Source: Lithospermum erythrorhizon (Eukaryota; Streptophyta; Magnoliopsida; Boraginales; Boraginaceae). From it: a stretch of 64,000 nt of DNA. The DNA lies in contig JADFUC010002122.1 in the NCBI GenBank assembly GCA_019722365.1, positions 62,001 through 126,000 of the forward strand, read 5' to 3'. Within the stretch, counting starts at the first letter, position 1, and every line of letters starts with the position of its first letter. Shown piece after piece: positions 49,308 to 61,100 of the stretch. The position numbers were made by a program, and so were the translations under genes. The notes beneath the pieces were generated by a model, which was given only the letters and a program-made list of their open reading frames with translations, was not told the origin of the DNA and did not search any database.

Positions 49308-50812
49308 TCAGAAATCCCTTCTTGATAACCTCACTTTCAAACCATGTGTCATTTGGATAATGATAGAACGATCAGGGGAAATAGGATGATCTTCAACAAC
49401 TCGAACCTTATACTTGAACAAGATGGAAGCTGCAACCATCTTCATCTGAATGAATGGCATTTCCTTCCCTAAGCAGGACCGAGGCCCGGCATTAAACGCT
49501 GGAAACTTGTAAGATGGTACACTTTCAATCTCGCCCCTCTTTGATATCCACCTCTCAGGCCTAAATTCCAAGCAATCTTTCCCCCATAATGCCTCCATCC
49601 TCCCCATTGCATAGTATGATAACAACACTTTGGTATTTGCACCAATGTGATGACCACTTGGGAGTACATCAGGTTTTGCAGAAGTCTGAAGCTGCCAAGA
49701 AAGAGCTGGGAATAGACGGAGTGTTTCACAAATTGCCCCATGGAGATACACCAATCCACGCGATTCTTCTGCAGTGAAAATCCTCCAGTTTTTCTCGTCG
49801 CTGATGTTAAATTGAGTTTTGAGTTCATCAAGAATATTTGATTCTGCTTCAGGTTTTTTTTATAGCAACCAGAATAGCCAGGCAAGAGTTGTACTAGTTG
49901 TGTCTCTTCCAGCCAAAACAAAAGCTGAAAATGTATCTCTGATGAATTTCTTTGAGTTGCATCAGATATAGGTTCGACAAGCCCTTTCAGGAAACAACTG
50001 AAGCTATAATTCCATGTTTCAGGAATTTCCTATTTAAGCTCTTCTAGCTTCCTGGAAGCAGAGATAAAAAAATGTATCAATTGCAATCAACCTTCCATCA
50101 ATTTCTTCTCTTTCTCTATGCCTAGCCATCTGCAACTTCCAAATGCTTGTATAGATGTCTCAACCAACAAGCTGCAACGACATTGTTAAACGCCTTTCAC
50201 AGGATACGAGGCAAATCGATGGAAAGACTGCCTGGATCCTGATCAGCGACCAAGATAAGACTACTATCAAAAGCAAATCTCTGAAACAAGTCCTGGAGAT
50301 CAAACTCAGCCTTGAAGTTACAGAATTTGTCAAGAACCGGGAGAAACCCGTCTCGATCTTGTTCCAGGTGGTTTTCTCCATCAAATGATGGAAATTTTTG
50401 TTGGTGAAAAAAGACAAGATGGCTTTCCTTTCCAGTTCCCATAACCGAGGTTCAGCATTGATGATTCCATCCCCAAAAACCTCAAAAATCTCCCTGAAAT
50501 CGTCGCTTTTTGGGTAGTTTGAGAAGTTCTTGCTCAGGACATGGTGGACATTGGAGGGATCACTGGTGATTAACATGTCTGAACCAGAAAACGAGGGTCC
50601 TCTAAACCAAATTGTTCCACCTATTTCTGTGAGAACCTCAGTTGTGTAATCATAAATTCGATGAGAATGTTGTAAAGCTGCTGGTAACATTCCCAGTAAA
50701 GGCCAATTTGTTGGCAATAGAGATTTATTCCATATTTTAATAATTTTAATGTAGAAGGATATGATCAAAGTGACTATAGAAAGACTTAAAAGAAAATTCT
50801 AGGGACAGCCAT
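49308..50812 (-). pseudogene. CYP96A: CYP96A-type cytochrome P450 pseudogene, full length, intronless
   Basis: CYP96A enzymes are ER P450s that hydroxylate fatty acids or alkanes (MAH1 is a CYP96A). The 1505-nt span equals a full intronless CYP96A. In order: candidate ATG 50810-50812, anchor helix LLSLSIVTLII, NWPLLGMLP, FEVFGDGIINAEPRLWE, DLQDLFQRFAFDSSLILVAD, I-helix AGRDTT, ETLR (ExxR), FRPERW, and heme loop FNAGPRSCLG near 49465-49496. Disablements: a frameshift in the anchor, another around 50330-50360, an in-frame TGA after LPRIL (about 50195) and a TAG about 50 nt further on, further shifts at 49990-50110, and TAA at 49860-49862 where the family has Ser before K-x-P. The latter half is otherwise one frame. 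A diverged pseudogene is the best call; assembly error cannot explain all the stops. Confidence 0.87.
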
Positions 50813-51379
50813 GTGACTGTACTAGTGGACTAGTTTCCTTTATATAGATAAATCAGCAAAGCTCAAAACGTCTTAAAATATGGTGATAGATCATTGTTTT
50901 GTACAATAAAATTAAAGAAGTATGTCACCCATATTAAAAGTGAAAGCTAGAAGGAAAAACAAGTTAAAGAGACATTACAATAACAATTAAATTAGACTTT
51001 GAAAAAGAAATTAATGATATTATTCGTGACATATTCGGTCGCGTATATTTAAATATCGTTAAATCATTCAATGGCAGCATGTTACGAAATTTGTCGCTTT
51101 TGATACTTTAAATCAAAATGTTTGTTAAATTATGATTTTGTGATTCGTCTTTAGGGATAAAATTGTTGAAGTGAATTCTGAAGTACTTAATGTGTTGAAT
51201 CCTCGTTTTATTTTATTCATTATTCGATAACAAATGTTTTTGATTTGTCCCATTGAGTATCACAAGTGTTTTAGTTTTGTTCATTTGGTACCACGAGACT
51301 GAAGCCCAAACATGATAATCATCCAATTAACATGTGATGAATGATAAATGTCATAGATCAATCATGTCATTAACTCTAA
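50813..51379. other. Upstream flank of the P450 pseudogene, nothing identified
   Basis: AT-rich. A TATA-like 'tatatag' on the plus strand (50841-50847; minus-strand 'ctatata') lies about 30 nt upstream of the old ATG and may be the former promoter. Confidence 0.35.
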
Positions 51380-51535
51380 TACTACATCCATCTCTAAATA
51401 TTTTAGAAGGCTTTCAATGTTAACCAAATTTAGAGTAATAATTAAAAGGAGGAAAAATAAAACAAATAAATTCACATTTGGACAAATTACAGTGATAAAT
51501 AAAATATTCCTTAGCAAAAATGGATGAAGGAAGTA
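51380..51535. mobile_element. Stowaway-like MITE (degenerate)
   Basis: Left end 'ta-ctacatccatctctaaat' and right end 'aaaaatggatgaaggaag-ta' are imperfect inverted repeats of the Stowaway type with TA borders. About 155 bp, AT-rich, non-coding. Confidence 0.55.
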
Positions 51536-52389
51536 ATAATAATGTGGTTCTTGTTGTTTGTTCTAATTTATGTTATTGATTTGAGTAGTTAGAACTTGGG
51601 AATTGAGATGGGCGATTAATTTTATAGGCCTCTTTCCCAAAGACAATACGTTTGTGATAGTTAGTAATGCCACGATTCAATTTTTATATATATATATGAG
51701 CATTGCATACTTAAAAATAATGATTTATAATCTTCCCTGCTATTATAAAGATTCATATTACACAGAAATGAAATTAAATATACGAATAAACGATAACAGT
51801 CAGAAAAATATTTAACATTTGGCAAGGTAGTGACAGCTTTCTGATTAACTTCGCCTTAAGAGCTGACATTCCAATCTTCATTTGAAAGTCGACATTATAA
51901 ATCATTTTTTAAATCTCCATTAAAAGTCAACATTCCATATATAAAATGCACTAAGTGGATCTCGGAGTAACGTAAATAATCTTTGAAACATAATTTTGGC
52001 AATTCGCATCACAATAACCATCACATAACAAATTATAATATCATAAATCATTTTTCACCTTTTTATATATTTTGTATTCAAATAAGATTTTTTGTTTTGT
52101 AAGAGAATATAAAAATGACAACTCTTCTCTTGATACTGATTCATTTTTAATTGATAGTTTGAGAATTCAAGATTCCTAATAGTTTGCAAATTATTGTAAT
52201 TGAATAGTTTCATATTTCTATGAATTTATGAGTATCTAATGTTAAAGATTCTCAACTTCCTTGTAAAATTTTGAATTTTTTTAGTGTTAATTTGTAACTA
52301 ATACGGAGTACGTCATAGTGTGTTCTAAAAGGAATGTTAATGAATGATTTTCAATTTAAAATGTTTAACTAAAAAAAAAAAGTTGTCCT

Positions 52390-52612
52390 TCGACGTTGGC
52401 GCCCCAGCAGCGATTAGTCTATCGCCAATGTGGGAGGTTATCAGGATATGCCTCGAACCCAATTCGTAAGCCCTTACATCTGCAGCCTTGGCAAAAGCCG
52501 AGTAACACACCGAGGCCACGACCAGAGTCCAGCAACAATTACTTCTTCTTTGCGAGGATGAACCAGCCGTCTCGCGGAGGGCCATGGTAGCCCGTGTCAG
52601 ATTGAAATGTGT
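52390..52612 (-). other. GC-rich island of unknown origin with a box-B-like motif
   Basis: About 220 bp of balanced to GC-rich sequence between strongly AT-rich flanks, preceded on the plus strand by a 13-A run. The minus strand contains 'gggttcgaggc', close to the pol III box B (GGTTCGANNCC), so a tRNA-derived SINE in minus orientation ending in a T run is possible. No box A or target duplication could be confirmed. Both strands hold short open frames that are probably chance. Confidence 0.35.
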
Positions 52613-52910
52613 CACAAATGAACATTTAGCTAATTAATAAATGCGTATGGTATAACGTATATATATTTATTAACAATATAAATAAAACAACTTATAAATT
52701 ATGATTTGAAAAAGATAAAAAAAACTTATAAATTAAATTCAAATAAATTTCACAAAAAATTATATTTATAGGTTCCTGAGGGCTTTATTTGTAGATGTTG
52801 GTAATAAATATTACAATAAAATCATATAAAAATAAATCACAGAGACAAATCTGATACTAACAAAATCACACAATGAAATACAATAATATCTCTAATAAAT
52901 TATCCTAATT

Positions 52911-53170
52911 AATACTCCTTCCGACTCTATTTAATTGATGATCTAGCAAAAATATATCTTCTTATTATAAGTGATTGTTTTAAATGTATCGATAGAACTT
53001 TTGCATTAAAATTTATTTTTATCTCTTAATATTCTATTTTTTATTAATTGATAACTCAATCTTAACTTAGTGATCGAAAGATGAGATTGCATTAGAAATA
53101 TAACTACGTCATCTTCAATCATAATCCTTAGGGACTGATAAAGAAAGAAATAATATCAATATGGAGTAAT
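52911..53170. mobile_element. Stowaway-like MITE (degenerate)
   Basis: Left end 'ta-atactccttccgactct' and right end 'caatatggagta-at' form imperfect inverted ends carrying the ACTCC...GGAGT Stowaway core. About 260 bp, non-coding. Confidence 0.5.
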
Positions 53171-56100
53171 AGAATTAGTCCATATTGGTAATATGGGCAA
53201 CCATCACATAGAAAAGTAGCCCGGGGTTCTTTGAAAGGAACAAGACTCTTCCTTCTGGAAGTTCATGGGTAGTGGGGATGTGAAAATTGAAAAAAAAATC
53301 AAAATTAATCATCGAAACACATCGATTTTAATTGATTTGGTTGAAATTTTTAAACCGAACGATTTGGTTTTAAAAAATTTAAAACCGGAGGCCCACTGCG
53401 GTTTGTGGTTTTACCCAAAACCGGTCGATATTTTATTATTTAGATATTTTGTACATTTATGTATATTTGATTACATAATATAACTTTACCATTGAATATT
53501 AGAAATATTCAATATCACGTTAATCCATTATTAACCGTATGTTATGTGTTGTAGTATAATCAAAGTATTGAATATGAAATCTTAATTAGTAGGAAATAGT
53601 AATAACTAGTGCATCCACTTTCCCAAATATAGTCGGAATCCCACCACCGGGTTTAATAAAAATACTATCAAAGTAGCCCCCATCGAATTGTAAGAATCCG
53701 CTGAACCTTTCTACATAGATTTGTAACAAACATTAACTTTGGATATTAACTTTCATCTTTAATTGAATGTTCAAATTGTAATAGACCTTAAACTTATATA
53801 TTTTTTGTACATTTAATATCCGATTTTTGAAAATTATATATTTTATATGAAAAAAAAACGATTAGCATTAATTACGCCCCGATTAGCAGAAACACATCTT
53901 AGCAAGACAAAGCAGAAAACCGACTTTTCGCGGCTTAGAAAAAGCAAAGGTGCGATGAGAAAATCGAACATAAGCGCACCGATTAACATCTTGTTCTTGG
54001 GCAGGCAGAGATCCGCTTTGGATCGGTCAATTCAGGCCCGTTTACCCTTAGATAGGTTGCTCGGTCACATACTAGATAATTTTTTGGTATAACTTGATAC
54101 TTTACCGCTAATTTACCACCCTTACTTTTCTGCATTCGCATTGTTCAAACTCTTGGCCGCCCCCGCCCCCTACATGCTCACATCCACTTTCTTTCTTAGT
54201 TCCCGGCCCCCACTCCCGCAAATCCCTACTATTTTCCTTTTCTCTTTCCTTCCCACTTGTTCTTCTGGTTTTAGATCCTAATACCTCCTACATTTCTTTG
54301 TTTGTTCTTACTTTCGGAACCTTAACACCCCCCCTCATGGTAAATCTACAAGCGGTGGCCCAGCCTTTATCCATGTTCTAGTATCGACACCGTCAAGATG
54401 TGAGACCACCGAGGTAATAGAAATGTTTGGTTTTTTATTTTAGGTTTTTAATTGTTTAATTGTTCATTGAGATTTTCTGATTTTGGATACTTTTTATCGG
54501 GGTTAATTAATTTGGGGCTTTCTTTTGATTTGAGATTTTTATCGGATAATTTGGATACTTTTATTTGATCCATTATGGTATTGGATACTTATTTCACTTT
54601 TTTTTAAAATGTTAATTATTTCACGGGCGGTCCGGGTACCTCGGATAATGACTACGATCCGATTGCACGGACAATTTTTTATCCGTAAAGTTATGGGTCC
54701 GGGCTTCGGTTACCCGGTAAGCTTAACAGATCGGGATATGCAATACCGGTTGATCAGGACGGAATATGACGCTCATAAGATTCGTAGGACCAGAGAGGTA
54801 GTCTTGATAATTAGGATTAGGGATGGAAATGGAGTGCAGATTGGGTGGGGTTTGGTATCTTACAAATACAAATCCGTTACCCGCTGACCACAACTCAAGA
54901 GGACTGTTGGGTAATAAATTTTACCGACCCATTTATCCAATTTGTTTTAAATGCCATTTTATTTTTTCGAGTTGAAATTTTAACCATAAATTATTTATAA
55001 TTAATTATGAAAAATTACATGAAAATAATATTATGAATTTCTTTTGAAAAACTACTCTAAGAATAAATAAAGTTGTATTTATTAGATAAAGAATAAAATA
55101 TAATTTATTATCAAAATATATATGAGTAGGGTTCCGGTAGGGTTTTGCCCATACCCATAACCCGACCTGGATCCGTACGGGTTAAGAAATGAAAAACTCT
55201 TAACCCGATTCAAAACCCAAAATCTGCCAAAATAACCTGACCCGAAAGGATAGGGTCGGGTTGGGTACCCGTCGAGTTGGATTAAATTGCCATGGATCCA
55301 TAATTAGGATATCACCACATGGATAATAAATGGAAATATGGGAGGAATATAAAGGAGAGCTGCATAAATTTTAGTGATGGCGTGAAAAGAGAATAACTCA
55401 ACCCATTATCCAATATGGGGTTTCGCACCAATATTTGAATCCCACGTGTTGGAGTATGTGAGATTTAATTTCGACAAGACAAGTGATAATTATACTTTAG
55501 TTTTGGTCTTAAATTAAATTTTTTATAGGATAAAGTAGGGAGTAAAAATAATAAATTGGGGTGTAATTATTAATATTTGGAGTGTAAAAATCAAAACAGT
55601 TTAATGTTGAAAAGATAGGAATTCAAGAAGAAAAAGTCCATGAGAAATGTGAAGATGATATCATGTTTGAACTCTCACATCTAGCCGGATTGAAGCAACT
55701 GTAATTTTTGTATTTCTATGGATAAAAGCTACATCTTGATATTGAAAAGGTAGAAGCAAATTGGTTTTCCTTTTTCAGTATGAGAAACAAAGAAAAAATA
55801 ATGGGGGTATATATTAAATAAAAGGCTATAAGATTTTAATTTTACCAAGCCACCATGGAAGGACCGGATGAAAATGATGTTAGAGTTGAAATGCCACGGG
55901 AGAAATGGGTAGAAAGTAGAAACACCATTAGTATTAGCGAATTGTCGAAATGGTCTTCAAAATGGCACCAAATTAACAATTAATATGTCCAAAAGTTTTC
56001 AAAATTATAAATTTGCCCAAAAAATGACTCAAAACATTTGACGTCCAATTTGCTTGATTCGTCAAAATGGGGATCAAGAAATTCAGCCCCATTGTTACTA

Positions 56101-56589
56101 CGGGGACTAAAGCTGGCTTCTGATTACTTAGAGACCAAGCTATGACTCCAGTGCGGCTTTCGAGGGGCCAATTTCGGCAATTCCTCATTTAGTAATGAGC
56201 TTAATTCTCACCGTACTATCCCAACTGTAATTTATCTCCAAAACCAACTCAACTTTTCAATTTACCCCTCAAACTCCCTCAACTTCTCAATTTGCCCCTT
56301 AACACAAGGATAAAACGGGAATTCCACCGATAATGAGAGTTTGAGGCATCTTTCAAATTTATGGATCTTTTAAGGCTTAATTTCATCTAGGCACCTGACA
56401 TTTTGCAAACCTTTCAAAGAAGTACCTAAAATGTTCAATCTTTTAAGTAGGCACCTGAACTTGTCAAATAAGCACCTAAACTTTTCCAAACTATGGCACT
56501 CTTGGATTTTCAAGATTAAAATAACAATTATAAATAAACCTTGAAACCAATTTGGACTCTGAGATAATATAAAAACAATAATATATAAA
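53171..56589. other. Intergenic AT-rich DNA with C/G-tract patches, no gene
   Basis: 53390-53430 has 'aaccgg' motifs like 26800-26850. 54620-54740 and 55130-55290 carry 'gggtacc', 'cccgac' and 'ggttaccc' motifs in both orientations, perhaps the two arms of an old element. 56230-56310 repeats 'caacttctcaatttgcccc'. 56385-56480 repeats 'ggcacctgaa' and 'agcacctaaac'. None encodes a recognisable protein. Confidence 0.4.
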
Positions 56590-57312
56590 TTCTTACCTTT
56601 CTTGAGGATTTTTGTGAGAGGAATATATACAAGGGAGACTACGAACAATAGAATAGTCCACGCGTATGAGCAGACCCCTCCGTGAGGCTTTCTTAGAGGC
56701 TGCTTTAAAATATTAAGCGTAGAGCGAGGTTGGGTCGAAGTCCAAAGAGATTTACCTTAGCTAGTCAGCTAGGATGAATTGGGGGAGGCAATTCTCAACT
56801 TCAAAGTTGTAAGAATTGGTGCAATTAAGTTCATGTAAATCATGGCCTTTATATAGGCATAAAATGTCATACTTTTTAGACATTTCAAGAGTTGTGGTGA
56901 AACTCTTCCACCTCCTTAAGAATAACATTCTAGAATTCTTCTAAAAAGAAGATTCTAGAACTCATTCTTAAATCAATCGCGCGGCCCATTATTTCCATAC
57001 GATTTCATTTAAATCTAGGGGTTATAATTAAATTATATTTGATTCGTTGTTGTGTGTGTGACCTCTTAGACTCGATCAAAATTAGCAATATATTAATCAT
57101 GTTTGTCAGACATCATATTAATATATAGATTTTAGCCGGATTCTAGTAAGCCATTATAACCCACAATGTCAATCGAGGATTTACTAATATGTTAATTGTC
57201 TAACAATTAACATATGTTCAAACTTTTATTATTATTTATATGTAATAATTGGTTGTCTGATCTAATTGCTGACATATATTATATAGTTAACATCTCGTAT
57301 TTCCAACATTCT
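56590..57312 (-). repeat. Candidate 3' LTR of a minus-strand copia element
   Basis: On the minus strand it starts TGTTGGAAATACGAG just after 'gccgagaa', a decayed form of the usual copia polypurine tract. It contains a TATA box (cctatataaagg, 56846-56857) followed by a leader-like region. The distal end is not defined. A second 'tttccaaca' at 57388-57396 leaves the exact start open. Confidence 0.45.
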
Positions 57313-58052
57313 CGGCTTTTATGGGCGATTATTTGTAGGTGCCCCTAATCGATTACATCTAACTTACAATCCATCATCGTGATTTCCAACAATCGAAGCT
57401 ATGGTAAGATTTATTAAGCCATACTCTTGCACTGTACTTTTCTTGTGTGCTAAAGTGATGTGATCTTAAATTTGGGGTGAGGTTGGCCCAATAGTCTGTC
57501 CGGTCTCGAGGCACGAAGAGAAATCTAAGCCATTTATATATCGGTTGTACGAATTCCATCTTATTATGCGAGGATTTCACAACTACACTTATATCTGAGA
57601 ACTTCAGTCTTTTGTAATCCTCTAGTTAAGGAAGGCGTTTATACAAGGTCAAAAGTAAAGTCTACAAAGTGAAACCCGAGGTCTGAGGTCCAGAATAAGC
57701 CCAATTTAACATGGGTTTATGAGAAACATTATAGGACACGGATATACAATCTTCTAAGTTCTTATGGCGGTCAATGTCGATTATCATGTAAGTTGGAAAC
57801 CATTTCACACACGTATACCTATGTGATTGGCCCGGAGTTCGTTCTCCCGTCGATCCAACGTGATCGGATAATCGGCCTATACTGTCCAGTGACATTCGAT
57901 TCCAATAGTGAATCTGGAGTTAGGAGACCCTGATATAGATCATTTTCTAGGCTTATAAAATGATTTCTAGTTTGAGTCCTTAACTCCAAAGACTTCATTG
58001 AAAATTATATTGCAAATGTTATGATTTCATTACTTTCGTAGTAATGATGCAG

Positions 58053-58054
<2 letters not shown>
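57313..58054. other. Unassigned, probably retrotransposon-derived
   Basis: Lies upstream, in minus orientation, of the candidate copia 3' LTR and could be its 3' non-coding region. Frames at 57374-57580 and 57662-57895 (minus) match no domain that I know. Confidence 0.35.

Positions 58055-58107
<53 letters not shown>
58055..58107. repeat. (TA)n microsatellite, about 26 repeats
   Basis: An uninterrupted 53-nt TA run. It marks the left edge of a compositionally different block. Confidence 0.95.
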
Positions 58108-58109
<2 letters not shown>

Positions 58110-58112
<3 letters not shown>

Positions 58113-61100
58113 ATTGATAATAAAATTTGATTCCTTCTATTGTGGCGTATCTATTTGTTGGTTGATTGGCTTGTGGTCTTTGCTCACAACCACGCTTGAT
58201 TGCTTCGAAGGCCAGAATATCTTTTCCCGCAGACTGATGTCAGTGACTTCACTTTCTTTGGATAAGAGAAATGAATTTCCTTTACTAGAAGATTTCTGAC
58301 GGAGGTCTACTTTTCAATCGATTCGAGTGGTAAACTATATTAGCACTTTTTAGGAGGTGTTTTGTGTAGTCGGATGGAGCGGAAGTGCATATCGGAAGCG
58401 AATCGGGCATACATGGAAAGAATAAAGGTTGGAGAGCCTCTGGCTTAGTTTCAAAGGTTGGTATTAGCATTAGCACTCGCTTAGGTGCTAAAGGTAGAAA
58501 GGTAGATATGTAAATATCTTAGTCCTTGAAGGGCCTATTAATAAAATTCCAATAGAGTACCAGCACTATACTAGTAAAGGAGGAAATCGACCGAAAAAAG
58601 AAAATCCTTAGTATCGAGCCTTTATTACATTCTTGGGTAGGAAGAAAAAGAGGCGGCCATCACAAGCTATAATCCCGGTGAACCCGGAAGGACAACCCGA
58701 GAATTAAAGATTAATCGTGAAGTGAAAACAAACACCTTTCCAGTTAGGGATTTGGAGTTGAACTTAATTCGCATCGCGCATAAGGAGAGAAAGAAAAGTA
58801 GACCTACAGCCGGTGAAATCTTCATTCGATATTTCTTATAAGTAACCTCTAAGGATCTTATTTAAGGATTGAGCCATTTAATAAGCGACTTATCGCATGA
58901 TCTCTCTTCATTGGAACCCATCCCGGCATGACAGTCGGGCCGCGTTCTTTTAGTCTTACAGAGGAATTACCATCCATAGTGCGTCTTCCTTTACTTGGAG
59001 CTTTAGAAAGGACTTCTAAATGCGTATCATAATACGGCAAAAAGCCAATCTTCGTTGAAAAACGTCACTACCTATTTTCTTCTAGATCATATGGAGAATT
59101 CATTAGTAACTCCGCCCGTCAAAGAATGCTTTGGCGGACGGAAGAAAAGTACCCTTCAGCTCGGTCAATCACAACCCACTTGCCATGCGGCTTTCCGATT
59201 ACTAAATGCAGTCGAGCCTACCTTTTTGACTATGAAAAGTCGATTTGTCCACTCGAGGATAAGCCCGATGCTACTGGTATTTACCCCCTGCCGGGGGATT
59301 GAAAATCCATTCCTTTTGTCTTGACTTTATTTAACTGGGCTACCCACAAAGAAAGGTGAAGCCCCTCCCAGGGAGTACCTCGCCGTGCATTCTGCCTTTT
59401 CGTCTTAGCTCTTGTTAGGAGCCCTCTAAGTGGTCATCAGGAAAGAAGAAGGTCACCGTTGCCCCTACAAAAGTATTATGCAGATTAGCCCACTTCAGCC
59501 TTTCTTATTAGTTGTAGGAACAACGTCCCTATTTATCTTTGTTTGGTTGAGTACCGAAATTTGCCGGGGAGTTGAAAGTGAGTTAGCGAGGCACGTGAGA
59601 AAATGAGAGATTGATCGAGAAAGAAAAGGAAGAGATAGAAAGGTTGGACATCCATCCATTTGTCGTGATGAAGCGATTAGTGTTCATTGATCCACCGCTG
59701 CGAGCCGGGCCCGATCGAACTATCTGGTTGGGTTATTGAAGTGATCATGGCATCAATAAATTGGCTATCCGGAAGCCGATACTACTTGATAGTAAGAGAA
59801 AAGAATCCTTCTAATAAAAAGAGGCAAAAGCGCGATAGCGTGCCGTCTTGCCCGACCGCTTGAGATTAGTTCCGCTATTTGAATGCGGTTATCCATCACA
59901 TTGCGATGCACATAGTGAAAAGAAAGAGCTTAACGATGCCATAGTACGCTGCGCGGACTTCGCTTATTAAGGATTCGTTCTTTTCATCTGAAAGAAACAA
60001 GGTATATCTCCCAATTCCGAGCCGGAGTGATGTTGGGAACTTGCACTCGATAATAAAGATATTCCTTCTGTTGTGAAGCGTATCATTATTGGTTCATTGG
60101 CTTGCGATCTTTGCTCTAACCACGTTGTGGAGTTGAACCATAGTTCTTCCTTTACCTTTCATGGTTAAAATTATATCCCTTTTTCATAGCTATTATGGAG
60201 GAACCCATTTACCATCAAATTCAGTCTTGAAATCGATCTAGAGCATTCTGAATAACTTGGTGAGCAGAGGCATCACTCATTAGGTCTTTTGTTTTGACTA
60301 GACTTGATAGCATTCTCTAAATCGAGTAAGGTATGATCACAATAACTTGACTTTGATTTCACTATGATTTGCCTAAATCTATGAATTGCGTCATATCGTA
60401 TAAGGATCAAGATAAATTACTTTTAATAATATTGATGCATCCAGTCAAAGGGCGAGTTAAGGCGAGTAGGCAACTAGCCATCCTTGCTAGAACAATTGAC
60501 TACGAGACTTGTATACAAGAATAAAATGAAGCGGGGCTCTACAGTAATGAGAGCTTAGGTGAAGGCTCGAATGGCTTAGTTGTTAGTTGAAAGACTGCAT
60601 ATGGGATGTTCTTTCTATAAGTGATAAACGGAGGGATCTTGCTAAAAGCCATAGTCAGGTAGAAGCGATTATTAGTCGGCCCGATGGAATGAAGCCGAGA
60701 GAGGTATTTGTCAAAGCAGGATAGGAGCTCTCTGTGATATGATCTACCGTGGAAAGCGGCCCCATCAGCTTATTTGTCCCAGTAAGCTTCGTTCGGGGAA
60801 GCGAACAACCACAAAATTTCTTGTTAAATGGAGAATTAAGCAGAAGGTATGTGAAAAGTAGAAGCGAGGGGCGGAGAGGCGGAGGAGAGGGAGTGATTGA
60901 ATGAATGTCGGTGGTCAGCGTGGAATGGGCTTATCCCGTATATTAGATTTATCGATCTTATTGATGATGGTGTGCCATGAGATCTTACGCCGGAGGATCA
61001 TTAAGTGGTGAATCCAAACATGATCTACTCGGTCAAGTACGATTAAAAGCGCTCCAACCAGCAAAGAAAGCGGCGTATGCAGCGGGGAATGAAATGGGTA

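Noticed and set aside
52390..52612. tRNA gene on the minus strand
   Set aside because: Only a box-B-like motif is present. No cloverleaf, box A or acceptor stem could be built.
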